From Lysobacteraceae bacterium 2PB (lineage in GTDB: Bacteria; Pseudomonadota; Gammaproteobacteria; Xanthomonadales; Xanthomonadaceae), in contig SCMT01000009.1 of NCBI GenBank assembly GCA_005502915.1, forward strand, positions 1 to 64,000: DNA of 64,000 nt. The letters run 5' to 3'. The notes under the pieces are model-generated. The model ran no database searches and was not told where the DNA came from. It was given only the letters and a program-made list of their open reading frames with translations. The position numbers and the translations under genes were made by a program. This document shows, in pieces, positions 8,642-17,841 of the stretch (position 1 is the stretch's first letter; every line of letters begins with the position of its first letter).

Positions 8642-9343
8642 CTACTGCGCCCCGAACAGCGTCTCCGCGCGCTGGAACAGGATCCAGCTGGTGGCGATGA
8701 ACTTGTCGCCGCCCTGCGGCCGGTTGCCGCGGTGGGTGTGCGTGAATGCGGTGGGGGCGATCAGCAGTGAACCGGTTTCCGGCTTGACCTTGCGCTGCTG
8801 GAACATGAACTCGGTCTCGCCTTCCTCGAATTCGTCGTTGAGGTAGATCGTCCAGAGCAGGTGGCGATGCAGGGTCTCGCAGGTGGTGTCGCGCGGGTAC
8901 AGCTCGCAGTGCCAGTACGGATAGCCGCCTTCGCCGGCGGTGTACCACTGCAGGTTGGTGTGGCCGGGGCGCAGGCAGGTGAGGGTGAGCTGCTGCAGCT
9001 GCTCCTCGTCCATGGTCGCGAAATCCTCGGCCACCAGCCGGCGCATCTGGCCGCCGGGGGGCTGGTGCTGCAGCATCAGCGGCGCGATCAGCGCCTGCGG
9101 ATACTCGCGGATGTAGCGCTTGGTCGCTTCGAGCACCGCCGTGTTCAGCGCGATCTCGACGTCGCGCCATTCCGCGACGTTGGAAATCCCCAGGTCGCGG
9201 CTCTTCTTCAGGTCGGGGAACAGGCCGCCGCCGATCTTTCCTTCCTGCAGCTGGTTGCTGCGCCGCATGCGTTCGACGATCTGCGCGCAGACCTCGCGCG
9301 GGATCGCGTTGGGCGTGACCGAGATGAAATCCTTTGTGCTCAT
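8642..9343 (-). CDS. 2OG-Fe(II) oxygenase
   Basis: 233 residues. A prolyl-4-hydroxylase-like double-stranded beta-helix is indicated by YWHCELYPRDTT (iron-ligand His region), TIYLNDEFEEGETEFMFQQ and the distal THTHRGNRPQGGDKFIATSW (second His, plus Arg for 2-oxoglutarate). Such enzymes hydroxylate a side chain or small molecule using Fe(II), O2 and 2-oxoglutarate. Its target is unknown. It lies 55 bp downstream of fbp on the same strand, with a hairpin between the two genes. Confidence 0.82.
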   Translation of the reverse strand: MSTKDFISVTPNAIPREVCAQIVERMRRSNQLQEGKIGGGLFPDLKKSRDLGISNVAEWRDVEIALNTAVLEATKRYIREYPQALIAPLMLQHQPPGGQMRRLVAEDFATMDEEQLQQLTLTCLRPGHTNLQWYTAGEGGYPYWHCELYPRDTTCETLHRHLLWTIYLNDEFEEGETEFMFQQRKVKPETGSLLIAPTAFTHTHRGNRPQGGDKFIATSWILFQRAETLFGAQ

Positions 9344-9386
9344 GCTGCGCGTCGCCTGTCGAACGGGGTGGAGGAAAGGAGGAAGA

Positions 9387-9409
9387 CAGGCCGGTGATCA
9401 GCCGGCCTG
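9387..9409 (-). terminator. Hairpin at the fbp 3' end
   Basis: A perfect 8-bp stem (CAGGCCGG / CCGGCCTG) with a 7-nt loop overlaps the fbp stop region; on the minus strand TCTTCC follows. The U-tract is weak. Confidence 0.5.
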
Positions 9410-10438
9410 CCGGTCGTGCTCGAGATGGTAGCGGGTGGCGGTCTCGACTTCTTCCTTCGATCCGAGGAACACCGGCACGCGCTGGTGCAGCTGGGTCGGC
9501 GCGATCTCCATCATCCGCTGGCGGCCGTTGCTGGAGGCACCGCCGGCCTGTTCGATCAGGAAGCTCATCGGGTTCGCTTCGTACATCAGGCGCAGCTTGC
9601 CGGCCTTGGACGGATCCTTGCGGTCCCACGGATAGATGAAGATGCCGCCGCGGGTGAGGATGCGATGCACGTCGGCGACCATCGAGGCGATCCAGCGCAT
9701 GTTGAAGTCCTTGCCGCGCGGGCCTTCCCTGCCGGCCAGCAGGTCGCTGACGTAGGCCTGCATCGGCGCTTCCCAGTGGCGCTGGTTGGACATGTTGATC
9801 GCGAATTCCTTCGTCTGCTCCGGTACGCGCATGTGCTTCTGGGTGAGCACGAACGAGCCCTGTTCGCGATCCAGCGTGAAGGCGTGCGTGCCGTGGCCGA
9901 TGGTCAGCACCATCATCGTGCTGGGCCCGTAGATGCAGTACCCGGCGGCGACCTGCGCCGTGCCCGGCTGCAGGAAGTGCTCGTCGCCGACCTGCGGCAC
10001 GTCGTCCGGGCAGCGCAGCACCGAGAAGATCGTGCCGACGCTGACGTTCACGTCGATGTTGCTGCTGCCGTCGAGGGGATCGAACAGCAGCAGGTAGTTG
10101 CCGCGCGGATAGGCATCGGGGATCGGCTGGCAGTGGTCCATCTCTTCCGATGCGCAGGCAGCGAGATGGCCGCCCCAGGCGTTGGCTTCGAGCAGGATCT
10201 CGTTGCTCAGCACGTCCAGCTTCTTCTGCGCCTCGCCCTGGACGTTGCCGGTCCCGGCGTCGCCGAGCACACCGCCGAGCGCACCCTTGCCGACCGCGAC
10301 CGAGATGCTCTTGCAGGCCCGGGCGACGACCTCGATCAGCAGGCGCAGGTCGGCACTGATGCGGTCCTGGCGCTGCTCTTCAAGCAGGTAACGGGTGAGG
10401 GAAACGGGGGAGCCGGAGGCTGGGCTGGCGGAGGTCAT
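9398..10438 (-). CDS. fbp: Class I fructose-1,6-bisphosphatase
   Basis: 346 residues from the ATG at 10438. The enzyme hydrolyses fructose 1,6-bisphosphate to fructose 6-phosphate, a committed step of gluconeogenesis. Diagnostic features are the metal-binding [13 protein letters not shown] motif, ASEEMD before it, and the C-terminal substrate segment [30 protein letters not shown]. The frame stays open far upstream, but homology begins at the chosen ATG. Co-occurrence in this window with acs, icd and aceK fits growth on acetate or other gluconeogenic carbon. Confidence 0.97.
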   Translation of the reverse strand: MTSASPASGSPVSLTRYLLEEQRQDRISADLRLLIEVVARACKSISVAVGKGALGGVLGDAGTGNVQGEAQKKLDVLSNEILLEANAWGGHLAACASEEMDHCQPIPDAYPRGNYLLLFDPLDGSSNIDVNVSVGTIFSVLRCPDDVPQVGDEHFLQPGTAQVAAGYCIYGPSTMMVLTIGHGTHAFTLDREQGSFVLTQKHMRVPEQTKEFAINMSNQRHWEAPMQAYVSDLLAGREGPRGKDFNMRWIASMVADVHRILTRGGIFIYPWDRKDPSKAGKLRLMYEANPMSFLIEQAGGASSNGRQRMMEIAPTQLHQRVPVFLGSKEEVETATRYHLEHDRQAG

Positions 10439-10921
10439 GGCGTGCGGGAGGCGGCGGGCGAAGCACGCATTGTCCCGCACATTGCCTCCATACGCGCCGG
10501 TCAGGCTCCGGGCGGCAGCGATCCGTGGGCCCGGTCGGGGCCATCCGCCGCCGCCATGGGGGCGCTTGCGTCCGTACCCCGGCCGGGAGTCGCCTCGGGT
10601 GTCGAGGCCCGGGGATTGCAGCGACCACCGGTTCCCGCTCCGCGCGAACCCGACCGGCGGGTTTGCCTGGCGTCCCCGTCCCCGGCATAATTGCCGGCTC
10701 GCTGCGCCCGGCACGCCCGACAGGGTGCCCGGAGGACGGGGACGCGATCCCGCCCGCAAGCCGCAACGACACCTTGAATCCCCTTTCGCGTGGTGAACGC
10801 CCGGCCGGCAGTACAGGCCCGGGTCGACGTCGGGGCCGCCGCCTCCCGGGCTACGGGGGGCACCCACGGACGCATCGCCTGGCTCCCCGAGCACGCCGAG
10901 CGTTCTTATCGAGAGGTACGT
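10439..10921. other. 483-bp intergenic region between divergent fbp and rpmB
   Basis: I see no convincing gene here. Frames are open only because of the high GC content. It must contain promoters for both divergent transcripts; one candidate for rpmB is listed separately. If that promoter is right, rpmBG carries a leader of roughly 220 nt that is rich in G/C palindromic segments. Confidence 0.6.
10663..10691 (+). promoter_or_regulatory. Candidate sigma70 promoter of rpmB-rpmG
   Basis: TTGCCT and CATAAT are separated by 17 bp. The position, upstream of a highly expressed ribosomal operon, and the local A/T content support it; no other good match was seen in the gap. Confidence 0.5.
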
Positions 10922-11158
10922 ATGTCCCGCGAATGCCAAGTCACCGGCAAGCGCGTCGCGACCGGCAACAACGTGTCGCACGCGAACAACAAGACCCGCC
11001 GCCGTTTCATGCCCAATCTCCACGAGCGCCGCTTCTGGGTCGCTTCGGAAAACCGTTGGGTCAAGCTGCGCGTTTCCACCAAGGCCCTGCGCACCATCGA
11101 CAAGAACGGCATCGACGCCGTGCTCGCCGAGCTGCGTGCCCGTGGCGAAAAGGTCTGA
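10922..11158 (+). CDS. rpmB: 50S ribosomal protein L28
   Basis: 78 residues, full length. The N-terminus ([20 protein letters not shown]) and [17 protein letters not shown] are diagnostic of bacterial L28. The start at 10922 is preceded by GAGAGG. rpmG follows 13 bp later, the usual gene pair. It has a single Cys near the N-terminus and no zinc-ribbon pairs, so it is the zinc-free type. Confidence 0.99.
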   Translation: MSRECQVTGKRVATGNNVSHANNKTRRRFMPNLHERRFWVASENRWVKLRVSTKALRTIDKNGIDAVLAELRARGEKV

Positions 11159-11171
11159 GGAGAACTGAATC

Positions 11172-11336
11172 ATGGCTTCCAAGCGCGACAAGATCCGCCT
11201 GATCTCCTCGGCCGGCACCGGCCACTTCTACACCACCGACAAGAACAAGAAGAACACGCCGAACAAGATGGAGGTCAAGAAGTACGACCCCGTCGTTCGC
11301 AAGCACGTGATGTACAAGGAAGGCAAGATCAAGTGA
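11172..11336 (+). CDS. rpmG: 50S ribosomal protein L33
   Basis: 54 residues: [20 protein letters not shown] at the start and [18 protein letters not shown] at the end. It starts 13 bp after rpmB with GAGGAG upstream. It lacks the two CXXC zinc ligands, so it is the zinc-independent form. An intrinsic terminator follows. Confidence 0.99.
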   Translation: MASKRDKIRLISSAGTGHFYTTDKNKKNTPNKMEVKKYDPVVRKHVMYKEGKIK

Positions 11337-11367
11337 TCATCGCATAGCGATGGTCATCCAGCCTCCA

Positions 11368-11400
11368 GACAGACCCGCCGAAAGGCGGGTCTGTCGTTTC
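11368..11400 (+). terminator. Intrinsic terminator after rpmG
   Basis: A stem ACAGACCCGCC / GGCGGGTCTGT with a GAAA tetraloop is followed by CGTTTC. Confidence 0.85.
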
Positions 11401-11472
11401 AGGCGCATCCCGATGGCAACCCCGCGCAGGCGGGAAGCGTCCTTCGACAGTCGGATGCGGGTGATCCCGCGC

Positions 11473-11505
11473 CAGACAGACCCGCCGCGAGGCGGTTTCT
11501 GTCTG
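11473..11505 (-). terminator. Intrinsic terminator of the protease gene
   Basis: A long imperfect stem with outer arms CAGACAG / CTGTCTG and inner arms CCGCC / GGCGG lies just beyond the stop of the minus-strand protease gene. Confidence 0.65.
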
Positions 11506-11531
11506 CGCGGCATCGCTGATCGGGATGTCGA

Positions 11532-13382
11532 TCAGAACGTGATGCTCCAGCTGTCGATGCGGCCGGTGTCCGCCGTCGCTGCGTCGCGCACGCGCAGGTT
11601 CCACGTGCCGTTCAGGGCTTCGCCCGACAGGTTCACGTTGAACGTCTGGTTGACGTTGTCCGCGCTGCCGCCCGAACGGTTCAGCAGGTTGTACACCGAA
11701 CCATCCGGCGCCACGAGGTCGACCACGAGGTCGCCGCGATAGGTGTGGACGATGTTCACCGCGACCGGCGTGCTGGCCTGGCCATTGCCCGTGCGACCGC
11801 TCACCGCGATCGGGCTGCTGACCGTGCTGTTGTCGTTGATCGCGTAGTCGGTGCCGTTGCTGTAGGTCTGCACGCCGCCGCCACCCGAACCGGCGCCGGT
11901 GAAGTCCTGGCCCGTGACGTTGGCGCTGTTCACGGTGACGCTGCGGCTGGTCGGCGAGAAGGTGTAGCCGCTCAGCGACGGGGTCAGCGTGTACGTACCG
12001 TTCGACAGGCCGCCCAGCGTGTAGGCGCCGCTGCTGCTGGTCGTGGCGCTGGCCGAACCGGTGCTGACGACGACATTCGCGATGCCCGCGCCGGCGCTGG
12101 TGGTGATGGTGCCCGAGATGCTGTAGGTGGTCGGGGTCGTACCGTTGTCGCCGTCGGGGACAACGCCGCCGAAGTGGGTCGAGACCTGCGGCCAGATCAG
12201 CGACATCTTCGCGCCCTTGTTGATGCTGCCGCCGAGGTGGTGCAGCGCGATCGCCTTGTGGCTGGCGCGCGCGATCACCGGCGAGCCGGAGCTGCCGCCT
12301 TCGGTGTCGCAGTAGTAGCCGATGTCGGTGTTGGTGCCGTTGCCGCTGGTGCTGGCGTTGTTGACCCGGCAGCGGCCGCCGCCGTCGCGGTCGCTGACCA
12401 CGCTCAGTTCCTTCTGGCGACCGCCCGGATGGCCGGCGATCATGATCTCCTCGTTCAGCGTGGCCGCGCGCGTTTCCAGGCCGAGGTAGCCGAAGCTGGC
12501 GATCGTGCTGAAGTTCTTCACCGTGTACAGGGTGTAGTCCAGCGTGGTGTTGGTGGCCAGCATCTGGTCGCCGGCGACCTTGGTCGGCGTGGCCGAGGTG
12601 CCGCCGCAGGTGCTCAGCTGGTAGTTGAACCACACTTCCGAGGCCGCGACGCCGCTGGCGGTGGCGGTGCAGTGGTTGTTGGTGAACATGCGGTTGTCGG
12701 GACCGACGCGCCAGGTGGTGCACAGGCCGCCGCTGCTCATCACCAGGCGCGCGACCGGGCGCGACCGATCGAACGCGATCGGGTCGCTCGACGCGTAGCA
12801 CGCGGCCGGACGCTTGTCGTCGGTGCCGAGGATCGAGCGCGTGCCGAGCGAGCCGTCGAGCAGGCCGTCGATCTGCAGCTCGCGCAGCTTGCGCTCGGAA
12901 TAGCCCTGCAGGTAGCGGCTGACGCGCACGCCGTCGCTGCTCTTCCAGGCGCTGGTGGGCGTGCCGACCAGGCGCATCAGCGCGACCGGGCCGTGGATCG
13001 ACATTGCCGAGAAGCTGGTGCGGCCGTCCTGGCCCATCTCGCGGTCGACGGTGTGGCCATCCAGGCCCTGGTTGCTGTAGCGATAGACCTCGGTGCGCGC
13101 GGGGTTGAACACTTCCAGCGTCACGCCGTCGGGCAGCGAGAAATGATCGAAATGCAGCTTCACGAAGGTCGCATCGGTGGTGCGCACGGCATGGGTGCGA
13201 CCCAGCGCGGTGGCGCCCAGGCGCAGGTCGGCCTTGCGCTGTTCGGCCACGCGCAGCGGCGCGGGCTTGGCGGAGGGAGCGGGCGGTGCGGCCTGTGCGA
13301 GCAGCGGCAGCGCGCAGGTGATGGCGGCGATGGCGAACAGGGCGTGCGCGCCGCGTCGTGCGGCGGAGGCGTGGCGTTTCAT
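11532..13382 (-). CDS. Secreted trypsin-like (lysyl endopeptidase-like) protease with C-terminal beta modules
   Basis: 616 residues from the ATG at 13382, which has AAGGA upstream. Residues 1-31 form a signal peptide (cut after AQA). A propeptide-like region follows, then a chymotrypsin-fold S1 domain with H237 (TNNHCTA), D282 (LDYTLY) and S365 (EGGSSGSP). Residues about 418-495 form a carboxypeptidase-regulatory-like module (SISGTITTSAGAGIANVVVS). The last 110 residues form a proprotein-convertase P-type beta domain (HTYRGDLVVDLVAPDGS ... DTGRIDSWSITF). It resembles lysyl endopeptidases of Lysobacter. Probable role: extracellular protein degradation for nutrition or bacteriolysis. Confidence 0.9.
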   Translation of the reverse strand: MKRHASAARRGAHALFAIAAITCALPLLAQAAPPAPSAKPAPLRVAEQRKADLRLGATALGRTHAVRTTDATFVKLHFDHFSLPDGVTLEVFNPARTEVYRYSNQGLDGHTVDREMGQDGRTSFSAMSIHGPVALMRLVGTPTSAWKSSDGVRVSRYLQGYSERKLRELQIDGLLDGSLGTRSILGTDDKRPAACYASSDPIAFDRSRPVARLVMSSGGLCTTWRVGPDNRMFTNNHCTATASGVAASEVWFNYQLSTCGGTSATPTKVAGDQMLATNTTLDYTLYTVKNFSTIASFGYLGLETRAATLNEEIMIAGHPGGRQKELSVVSDRDGGGRCRVNNASTSGNGTNTDIGYYCDTEGGSSGSPVIARASHKAIALHHLGGSINKGAKMSLIWPQVSTHFGGVVPDGDNGTTPTTYSISGTITTSAGAGIANVVVSTGSASATTSSSGAYTLGGLSNGTYTLTPSLSGYTFSPTSRSVTVNSANVTGQDFTGAGSGGGGVQTYSNGTDYAINDNSTVSSPIAVSGRTGNGQASTPVAVNIVHTYRGDLVVDLVAPDGSVYNLLNRSGGSADNVNQTFNVNLSGEALNGTWNLRVRDAATADTGRIDSWSITF

Positions 13383-13645
13383 CTGACGGTCCTTTTGTAT
13401 TGTCGGAACAACGCGAAAGCGTCCGTGGGCGCACGGGGGTTCGCCGATGGGGCTGCGGACGCGGAATGGCCGAGCGGCCGCCCGCAAGCCTACACACGCC
13501 AGGCAGGGCAGGGATTTGCCGGGCATCACAACGTGCGTGCGCGCATGGACGCAGGGGGGCCATGCTGCACTGCGCCATGCGTCGTCGACTTTGGTCGAAC
13601 ACCGGCGGACCACGCGGGGGGGCGAGCGCTTACACTCGGATCCGG

Positions 13646-16600
13646 ATGCCCGGACTGCCGGGCGATGACGGGGCGCGCGTGATTCCAGGCTGGATCCTGC
13701 TGCTGGTGTCGCTGGGCTATGTCGGCGTGCTGTTCGCGGTCGCCTACGCCGGCGACCTGCGCGGTGCGATCCCGCGCTGGCGCTGGCTGCGTCCGCTGAT
13801 CTATTCGCTGGCGCTCGCGGTGTACTGCTCGTCGTGGACGTTCTACGGTGCGGTCGGCACCGCCGCGCGGACGGGCCTGGGCTTCCTGCCGATCTACCTC
13901 GGTCCGCTGCTGCTGCTGTTGTTCGCGTGGCGCATCCTCGAACGACTGGTCCTGATCTCGGGCGAGCAGCGCATCGTCTCGATCGCGGATTTCCTCTCGT
14001 CGCGCTACGGTCGCGCCCCGGGCCTCGCCGCGCTGGTCGCCTTCGTCGCGCTGATCGCCGCCGTGCCCTACGTCGCGCTGCAGTTCAAGGCCGTTGCGAT
14101 GAGCGTCGAGGTGCTGGCGCCGGGCAGCGACCAGCAGCTGATCGGCGATCCCGCCCTGTACGTCGCCCTGCTGCTCGCCGTATTCGCGATCCTGTTCGGC
14201 ACGCGGCAGATCGACGCCACCGAGCACCATCGCGGCATGGTCATGGCCGTCGCGCTGGAATCGCTGATCAAGCTGGTCGCGTTCATCGCGATCGGCGTGT
14301 TCGCGCTGCTGCACCTGCCGGGTGCCGGCGGGCTCGGCGATCGCATGCTCGACGCGGCGCGCGTGGTCACTGCGCCGGGCCTGCCGCAGGGCATGCTCGC
14401 GCAGACGCTGATCGCCTTCGCCGCGATCGTCTGCCTGCCGCGCCAGTTCCATGTCGCCGTGGTCGAATGCCAGGACGCCGCCGACATCCGCCAGGCCCGC
14501 TGGCTGTTCGGCGGCTACCTCGTGCTGTTCAGCGCGTTCGTGGTGCCGATTACCATCGCCGGGCAATCGGTGCTGGGCGCGGGCGGTGCATCGCCCGACA
14601 CCTACGTGCTCGCATTGCCGCTGGCGCTGGACCACGATGCGCTCGCGCTGATGGCCTACATCGGCGGCTTCTCCGCCGCGACCGGCATGGTGATCGTGGC
14701 CAGCGTCGCGCTGGCGACCATGGTCGGCAACGACCTGATCATGCCGCTGCTGCTGCGCAACGGCGCGCTGGCAGGGCACGTGCTGAAGGATCGCGGCGGC
14801 ATCGATCGCCTCGTGCTCTGGGTGCGTCGCGCCACCATCCTCGCGCTGGCGCTGATGGCCTATGCCTACCATCGCGCCGCCGAAGGCAGCGACAGCCTGG
14901 CGCAGCACGGGCTGCTCGCGTTCGCCGCCGTCGCGCAGTTCGCGCCGGCCCTGCTCGGCGGCCTGTACTGGCGCGGCGCGAGCCGCGCCGGTGCGTTCAC
15001 CGGCCTGGTACTCGGTGCGTTGCTGTGGGCGTACACGCTGCTGCTCCCGGCCCTGGCGCAGGGCAGCGGCTACGGTGCGGACTGGGGCGCGCACTGGATC
15101 GCGCACGGCCCTTTCGGCATCGGCTGGCTGCGTCCGCAGCAGCTGTTCGGCCTCAGCGGCTGGGATCCGCTCACGCATGGCGTGTTCTGGTCGCTGCTGT
15201 TCAACATCGGTGCGCTGTTCTTCGTGTCCGCGCGCTGGCGTCCGCGCCTGCAGGAGCAACTGCTGGCCGCGAGCTATCTCGACCCCTACGCGCAGCGCTC
15301 GCCGCTGGCGCCCGGCGGCTGGGCCGGCACGGTGCGCAGCGGCGAGCTGCTCGCGCTGGCCGAGCGCATCGTCGGCGAGCGCCATGCGCGCCGCGCCTTC
15401 GCCGAGTTCGCCGAATCCACCGAACGTCGCGAACTGCAGCCGCAGCAGCTCGCCGATCGCGCACTCGTGCAATTCACCGAACGCCTGCTCGCGTCGGCGA
15501 TCGGCGCAGCTTCCGCGCGACTTACGCTGACCAGCGCGTTGCGCGGTTCGGGCATGGAGCTGGGCGAAGTCGTGTCGCTGCTGGACGAAGCCAGCCAGGA
15601 GCTGCGCTTCAACCGGCAGGTACTGTCGACCACGCTGGAGAACATCAGCCAGGGCGTGAGCGTGGTCGATCCCGACCTGCGCCTGATCGCCTGGAACGGC
15701 CGCTACCAGGAGATGCTCGGCTATCCCGACGGCATGCTCTACGTCGGCCGGCCGATCGCCGATCTCATCCGCTACAGCGCAGAGCATGCGGAACGCAGCG
15801 AACACGGGTCGAATGCGCAGCCCGTGGAGGAGCAGGTCGCGCGTCGCCTCGCGCACCTGCGCGCGGGCCACCCCTACGTGTTCCAGCGGATGCGCCCGAA
15901 CGGCCAGGTGATCGAGATGCGTGGCCAGCCGTTGCCCGGCGGCGGCTACGTCACCAGCTTCAGCGACATCACCGACTACAAGCGCGCCGAGCAGCAGCTG
16001 CGCGAGATCAACGAAACCCTCGAACAGCGCGTCGAGCTGCGCACGCGCGAAGCCGAAGCGGCGCAACAGTCGAAGACGCGCTTCCTCGCTGCCGTGAGCC
16101 ACGATGTGCTGCAGCCGCTCAACGCCGCACGCCTGTTCGCATCCGCGCTGCGCGAGACGACGGATGCCGACGAACGCACGCGCCTGGCCGAGCGCGTCGA
16201 CACCGCGCTGCGCGCGGCGGAAGACCTGCTCGACGGCCTGCTCGACGTGTCGCGCCTCGACGCGGGTGCGCTGCAGCCCGAATACAGCCGCTTCGACGCC
16301 GGCGAGCTGCTGCGCGAACTCGCCGCGCAGTACGCGCCCAGTGCCGAGGGCCGCAAGCTCGCGCTGCGGGTGCATGCGCGCGGCGACGCGATCGTGCGCA
16401 GCGACCGCCGCCTGCTGCGTCGCGCGCTGCAGAACTTCCTCGCCAACGCACTGCGCTATACCCGCGAGGGCGGCGTGCTGCTCGCGTTGCGCGAGCGCGG
16501 CGACGACATCGAGCTGCAGGTCTGGGATACGGGCCCGGGCATTCCCGAGCACCACCTCACGCAGATCTTCGAAGAGTTCCGCCGCTTCGACCAGCCGGGC

Positions 16601-17161
16601 GTCGGCGGCGAGCGCGGCCTGGGTCTGGGCCTGTCGATCTGCCAGCGCATCGCGCGCATCCTCGGTCATCCGCTGCGCGTGCACTCGCGCGTCGGTCGCG
16701 GCAGCCTGTTCTCGATCCGCGTGCCGCGCGCCGAAGCCGTCGCCGCAGGCACTGCATCGTCTGCAACGTCTCCGCCCGCCACGACCTTCGCCGCCGACGA
16801 CCTCGCCGACCTGCGCGTGCTCTGCGTCGACAACGATCCCGAGATTCTTGACGGCATGCGCGCGCTGCTCGATCGCTGGCGCGCGATCCCGCTCACCGCC
16901 ACCACCGTCGACGACGCCATCGCCCGTCTCGACGACGCGCCCGACGTGCTGCTCGTCGACTACCACCTGCACGACAGACTGGATGGCCTCGGCGTCATCG
17001 CCGAACTGCGCCGCCGCGCGAAGCGCGACCTCCCCGCCGCGCTGCTCACCGGCGACGGCAGCGATGCCCTCAAGCATGCCGCCCGCGACTACGGCTGCGT
17101 CGTGCTGACCAAGCCGATCAAGCCCGCATCGCTGCGGGCGTGGCTGGCGGCGCGGGGGTGA
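13646..17161 (+). CDS. Hybrid sensor histidine kinase fused to an SSS-type transporter domain (CrbS-like)
   Basis: 1171 residues from the ATG at 13646; a GTG at 13679 is a plausible alternative start. About 13 membrane segments of sodium:solute symporter type fill residues 12-560 (YSLALAVYCSSWTFYGAVGTAAR is typical). A PAS domain follows (near LENISQGVSVVDPDLRLIAWN), then HisKA with phospho-acceptor H819 (AVSHDVLQPLNAARL), HATPase_c (NFLANALRYT, DTGPGIP, GLGLGLSICQRI) and a receiver domain with D1105 (LLVDYHLHD). This matches CrbS/MxtR-type kinases that control acetyl-CoA synthetase in Vibrio and Pseudomonas. acs and a LuxR-type response regulator lie 2-5 kb downstream, which makes that role likely here too. 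Confidence 0.9.
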   Translation: MPGLPGDDGARVIPGWILLLVSLGYVGVLFAVAYAGDLRGAIPRWRWLRPLIYSLALAVYCSSWTFYGAVGTAARTGLGFLPIYLGPLLLLLFAWRILERLVLISGEQRIVSIADFLSSRYGRAPGLAALVAFVALIAAVPYVALQFKAVAMSVEVLAPGSDQQLIGDPALYVALLLAVFAILFGTRQIDATEHHRGMVMAVALESLIKLVAFIAIGVFALLHLPGAGGLGDRMLDAARVVTAPGLPQGMLAQTLIAFAAIVCLPRQFHVAVVECQDAADIRQARWLFGGYLVLFSAFVVPITIAGQSVLGAGGASPDTYVLALPLALDHDALALMAYIGGFSAATGMVIVASVALATMVGNDLIMPLLLRNGALAGHVLKDRGGIDRLVLWVRRATILALALMAYAYHRAAEGSDSLAQHGLLAFAAVAQFAPALLGGLYWRGASRAGAFTGLVLGALLWAYTLLLPALAQGSGYGADWGAHWIAHGPFGIGWLRPQQLFGLSGWDPLTHGVFWSLLFNIGALFFVSARWRPRLQEQLLAASYLDPYAQRSPLAPGGWAGTVRSGELLALAERIVGERHARRAFAEFAESTERRELQPQQLADRALVQFTERLLASAIGAASARLTLTSALRGSGMELGEVVSLLDEASQELRFNRQVLSTTLENISQGVSVVDPDLRLIAWNGRYQEMLGYPDGMLYVGRPIADLIRYSAEHAERSEHGSNAQPVEEQVARRLAHLRAGHPYVFQRMRPNGQVIEMRGQPLPGGGYVTSFSDITDYKRAEQQLREINETLEQRVELRTREAEAAQQSKTRFLAAVSHDVLQPLNAARLFASALRETTDADERTRLAERVDTALRAAEDLLDGLLDVSRLDAGALQPEYSRFDAGELLRELAAQYAPSAEGRKLALRVHARGDAIVRSDRRLLRRALQNFLANALRYTREGGVLLALRERGDDIELQVWDTGPGIPEHHLTQIFEEFRRFDQPGVGGERGLGLGLSICQRIARILGHPLRVHSRVGRGSLFSIRVPRAEAVAAGTASSATSPPATTFAADDLADLRVLCVDNDPEILDGMRALLDRWRAIPLTATTVDDAIARLDDAPDVLLVDYHLHDRLDGLGVIAELRRRAKRDLPAALLTGDGSDALKHAARDYGCVVLTKPIKPASLRAWLAARG

Positions 17162-17206
17162 GCGCATTCCGTTCCGGCTGTGCGCAAGCAGCACTACAAT
17201 GAAGCC

Positions 17207-17671
17207 ATGTCGAACAAGGATCACTGGTCGAAGCCGAAACGCTGGAAGGAGATGTACACGCGTTCCGAGAAGCAGCGCCGTGCGCAGCAACTCGGCATGA
17301 CGTACCCGATCGTGGATGGCAACGACATGGCAGAGAGTGAACGCATCAACGTCCTGTTCGTCTGCAGCCGAAACCAATGGCGAAGCCCGACTGCGGAGCG
17401 TGTATTCAAGCGGCATCCGTTGATGTCGACGCGCTCGGCCGGCACGAGTCCGAATGCGCGCCGCACGATCAATGAGAGCGACCTGCGCTGGGCGGATGTG
17501 GTGATGGTGATGGAGCACAAGCATCGCCAGCGCATCGTCGCGACGTTTCCGCGACTGGTCGAACACCTCCCCATCCATGTGCTCGACATTCCGGATGAAT
17601 ACCGGGAGATGGATCCGGAGCTGGTGGAACTGCTCGAAGCCGTCGTGCCGCCCCTGCTGCAGCAGGCATGA
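17207..17671 (+). CDS. Low-molecular-weight protein tyrosine phosphatase-like protein
   Basis: 154 residues from the ATG at 17207. The phosphatase domain begins INVLFVCSRNQWRSPTAE, with the CX5R P-loop (CSRNQWR). The region RTINESDLRWADVVMVMEHKHR fits the family, but DIPDEYREMDPELVELL replaces the usual DPY acid loop. The domain alone would start at an ATG at 17327; the preceding 40 basic residues (SNKDHWSKPKRWKEM...) look like a poorly conserved extension, so the true start is uncertain. It ends about 60 bp before the promoter of the tRNA operon. Confidence 0.75.
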   Translation: MSNKDHWSKPKRWKEMYTRSEKQRRAQQLGMTYPIVDGNDMAESERINVLFVCSRNQWRSPTAERVFKRHPLMSTRSAGTSPNARRTINESDLRWADVVMVMEHKHRQRIVATFPRLVEHLPIHVLDIPDEYREMDPELVELLEAVVPPLLQQA

Positions 17672-17732
17672 TGCATCGCGATGCGAGCGACAACGATCAT
17701 GCGTGCATCGCGAAAATGTCTTGAAAAACAGC

Positions 17733-17761
17733 TTGACACGCTGGAACCCGCTCTCTAGCAT
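17733..17761 (+). promoter_or_regulatory. Strong sigma70 promoter of the tRNA-leader operon
   Basis: TTGACA (perfect -35), a 17-bp spacer and TAGCAT (-10). Transcription should begin near 17767-17769, only 1-3 nt before the leader peptide ATG, so the leader mRNA would be almost leaderless. Confidence 0.85.
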
Positions 17762-17769
17762 CCCTCGCC

Positions 17770-17841
17770 ATGAACATTCGCCGCACTCGACTAGCCACCT
17801 TGCTGACCCTGCTTCGCGCGGGACCGGTGGCGTGCGTGTAG
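17770..17841 (+). CDS. Leucine-rich leader peptide (attenuator)
   Basis: A 23-codon ORF ending in TAG, too short for ordinary gene finders. Leucine occupies positions 8 (CTA), 11 (TTG), 12 (CTG), 14 (CTG) and 15 (CTT); the core reads LATLLTLLRAGPV. Four leucines in five codons, mixing CTA, TTG and CTT that are scarce in a high-GC genome, is typical of amino-acid-responsive leader peptides. A perfect-stem terminator follows 29 nt after the stop codon and alternative pairings overlap it. The downstream genes carry leucine anticodons, which explains why leucine codons would be sensed. No Shine-Dalgarno is present because the ATG lies at the predicted 5' end. Confidence 0.8.
   Translation: MNIRRTRLATLLTLLRAGPVACV

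Noticed and set aside
10439-11218. N-terminal extension of fructose-bisphosphatase reaching to 11218
   Set aside because: It would run antisense through rpmB; FBPase homology starts at the ATG at 10438.
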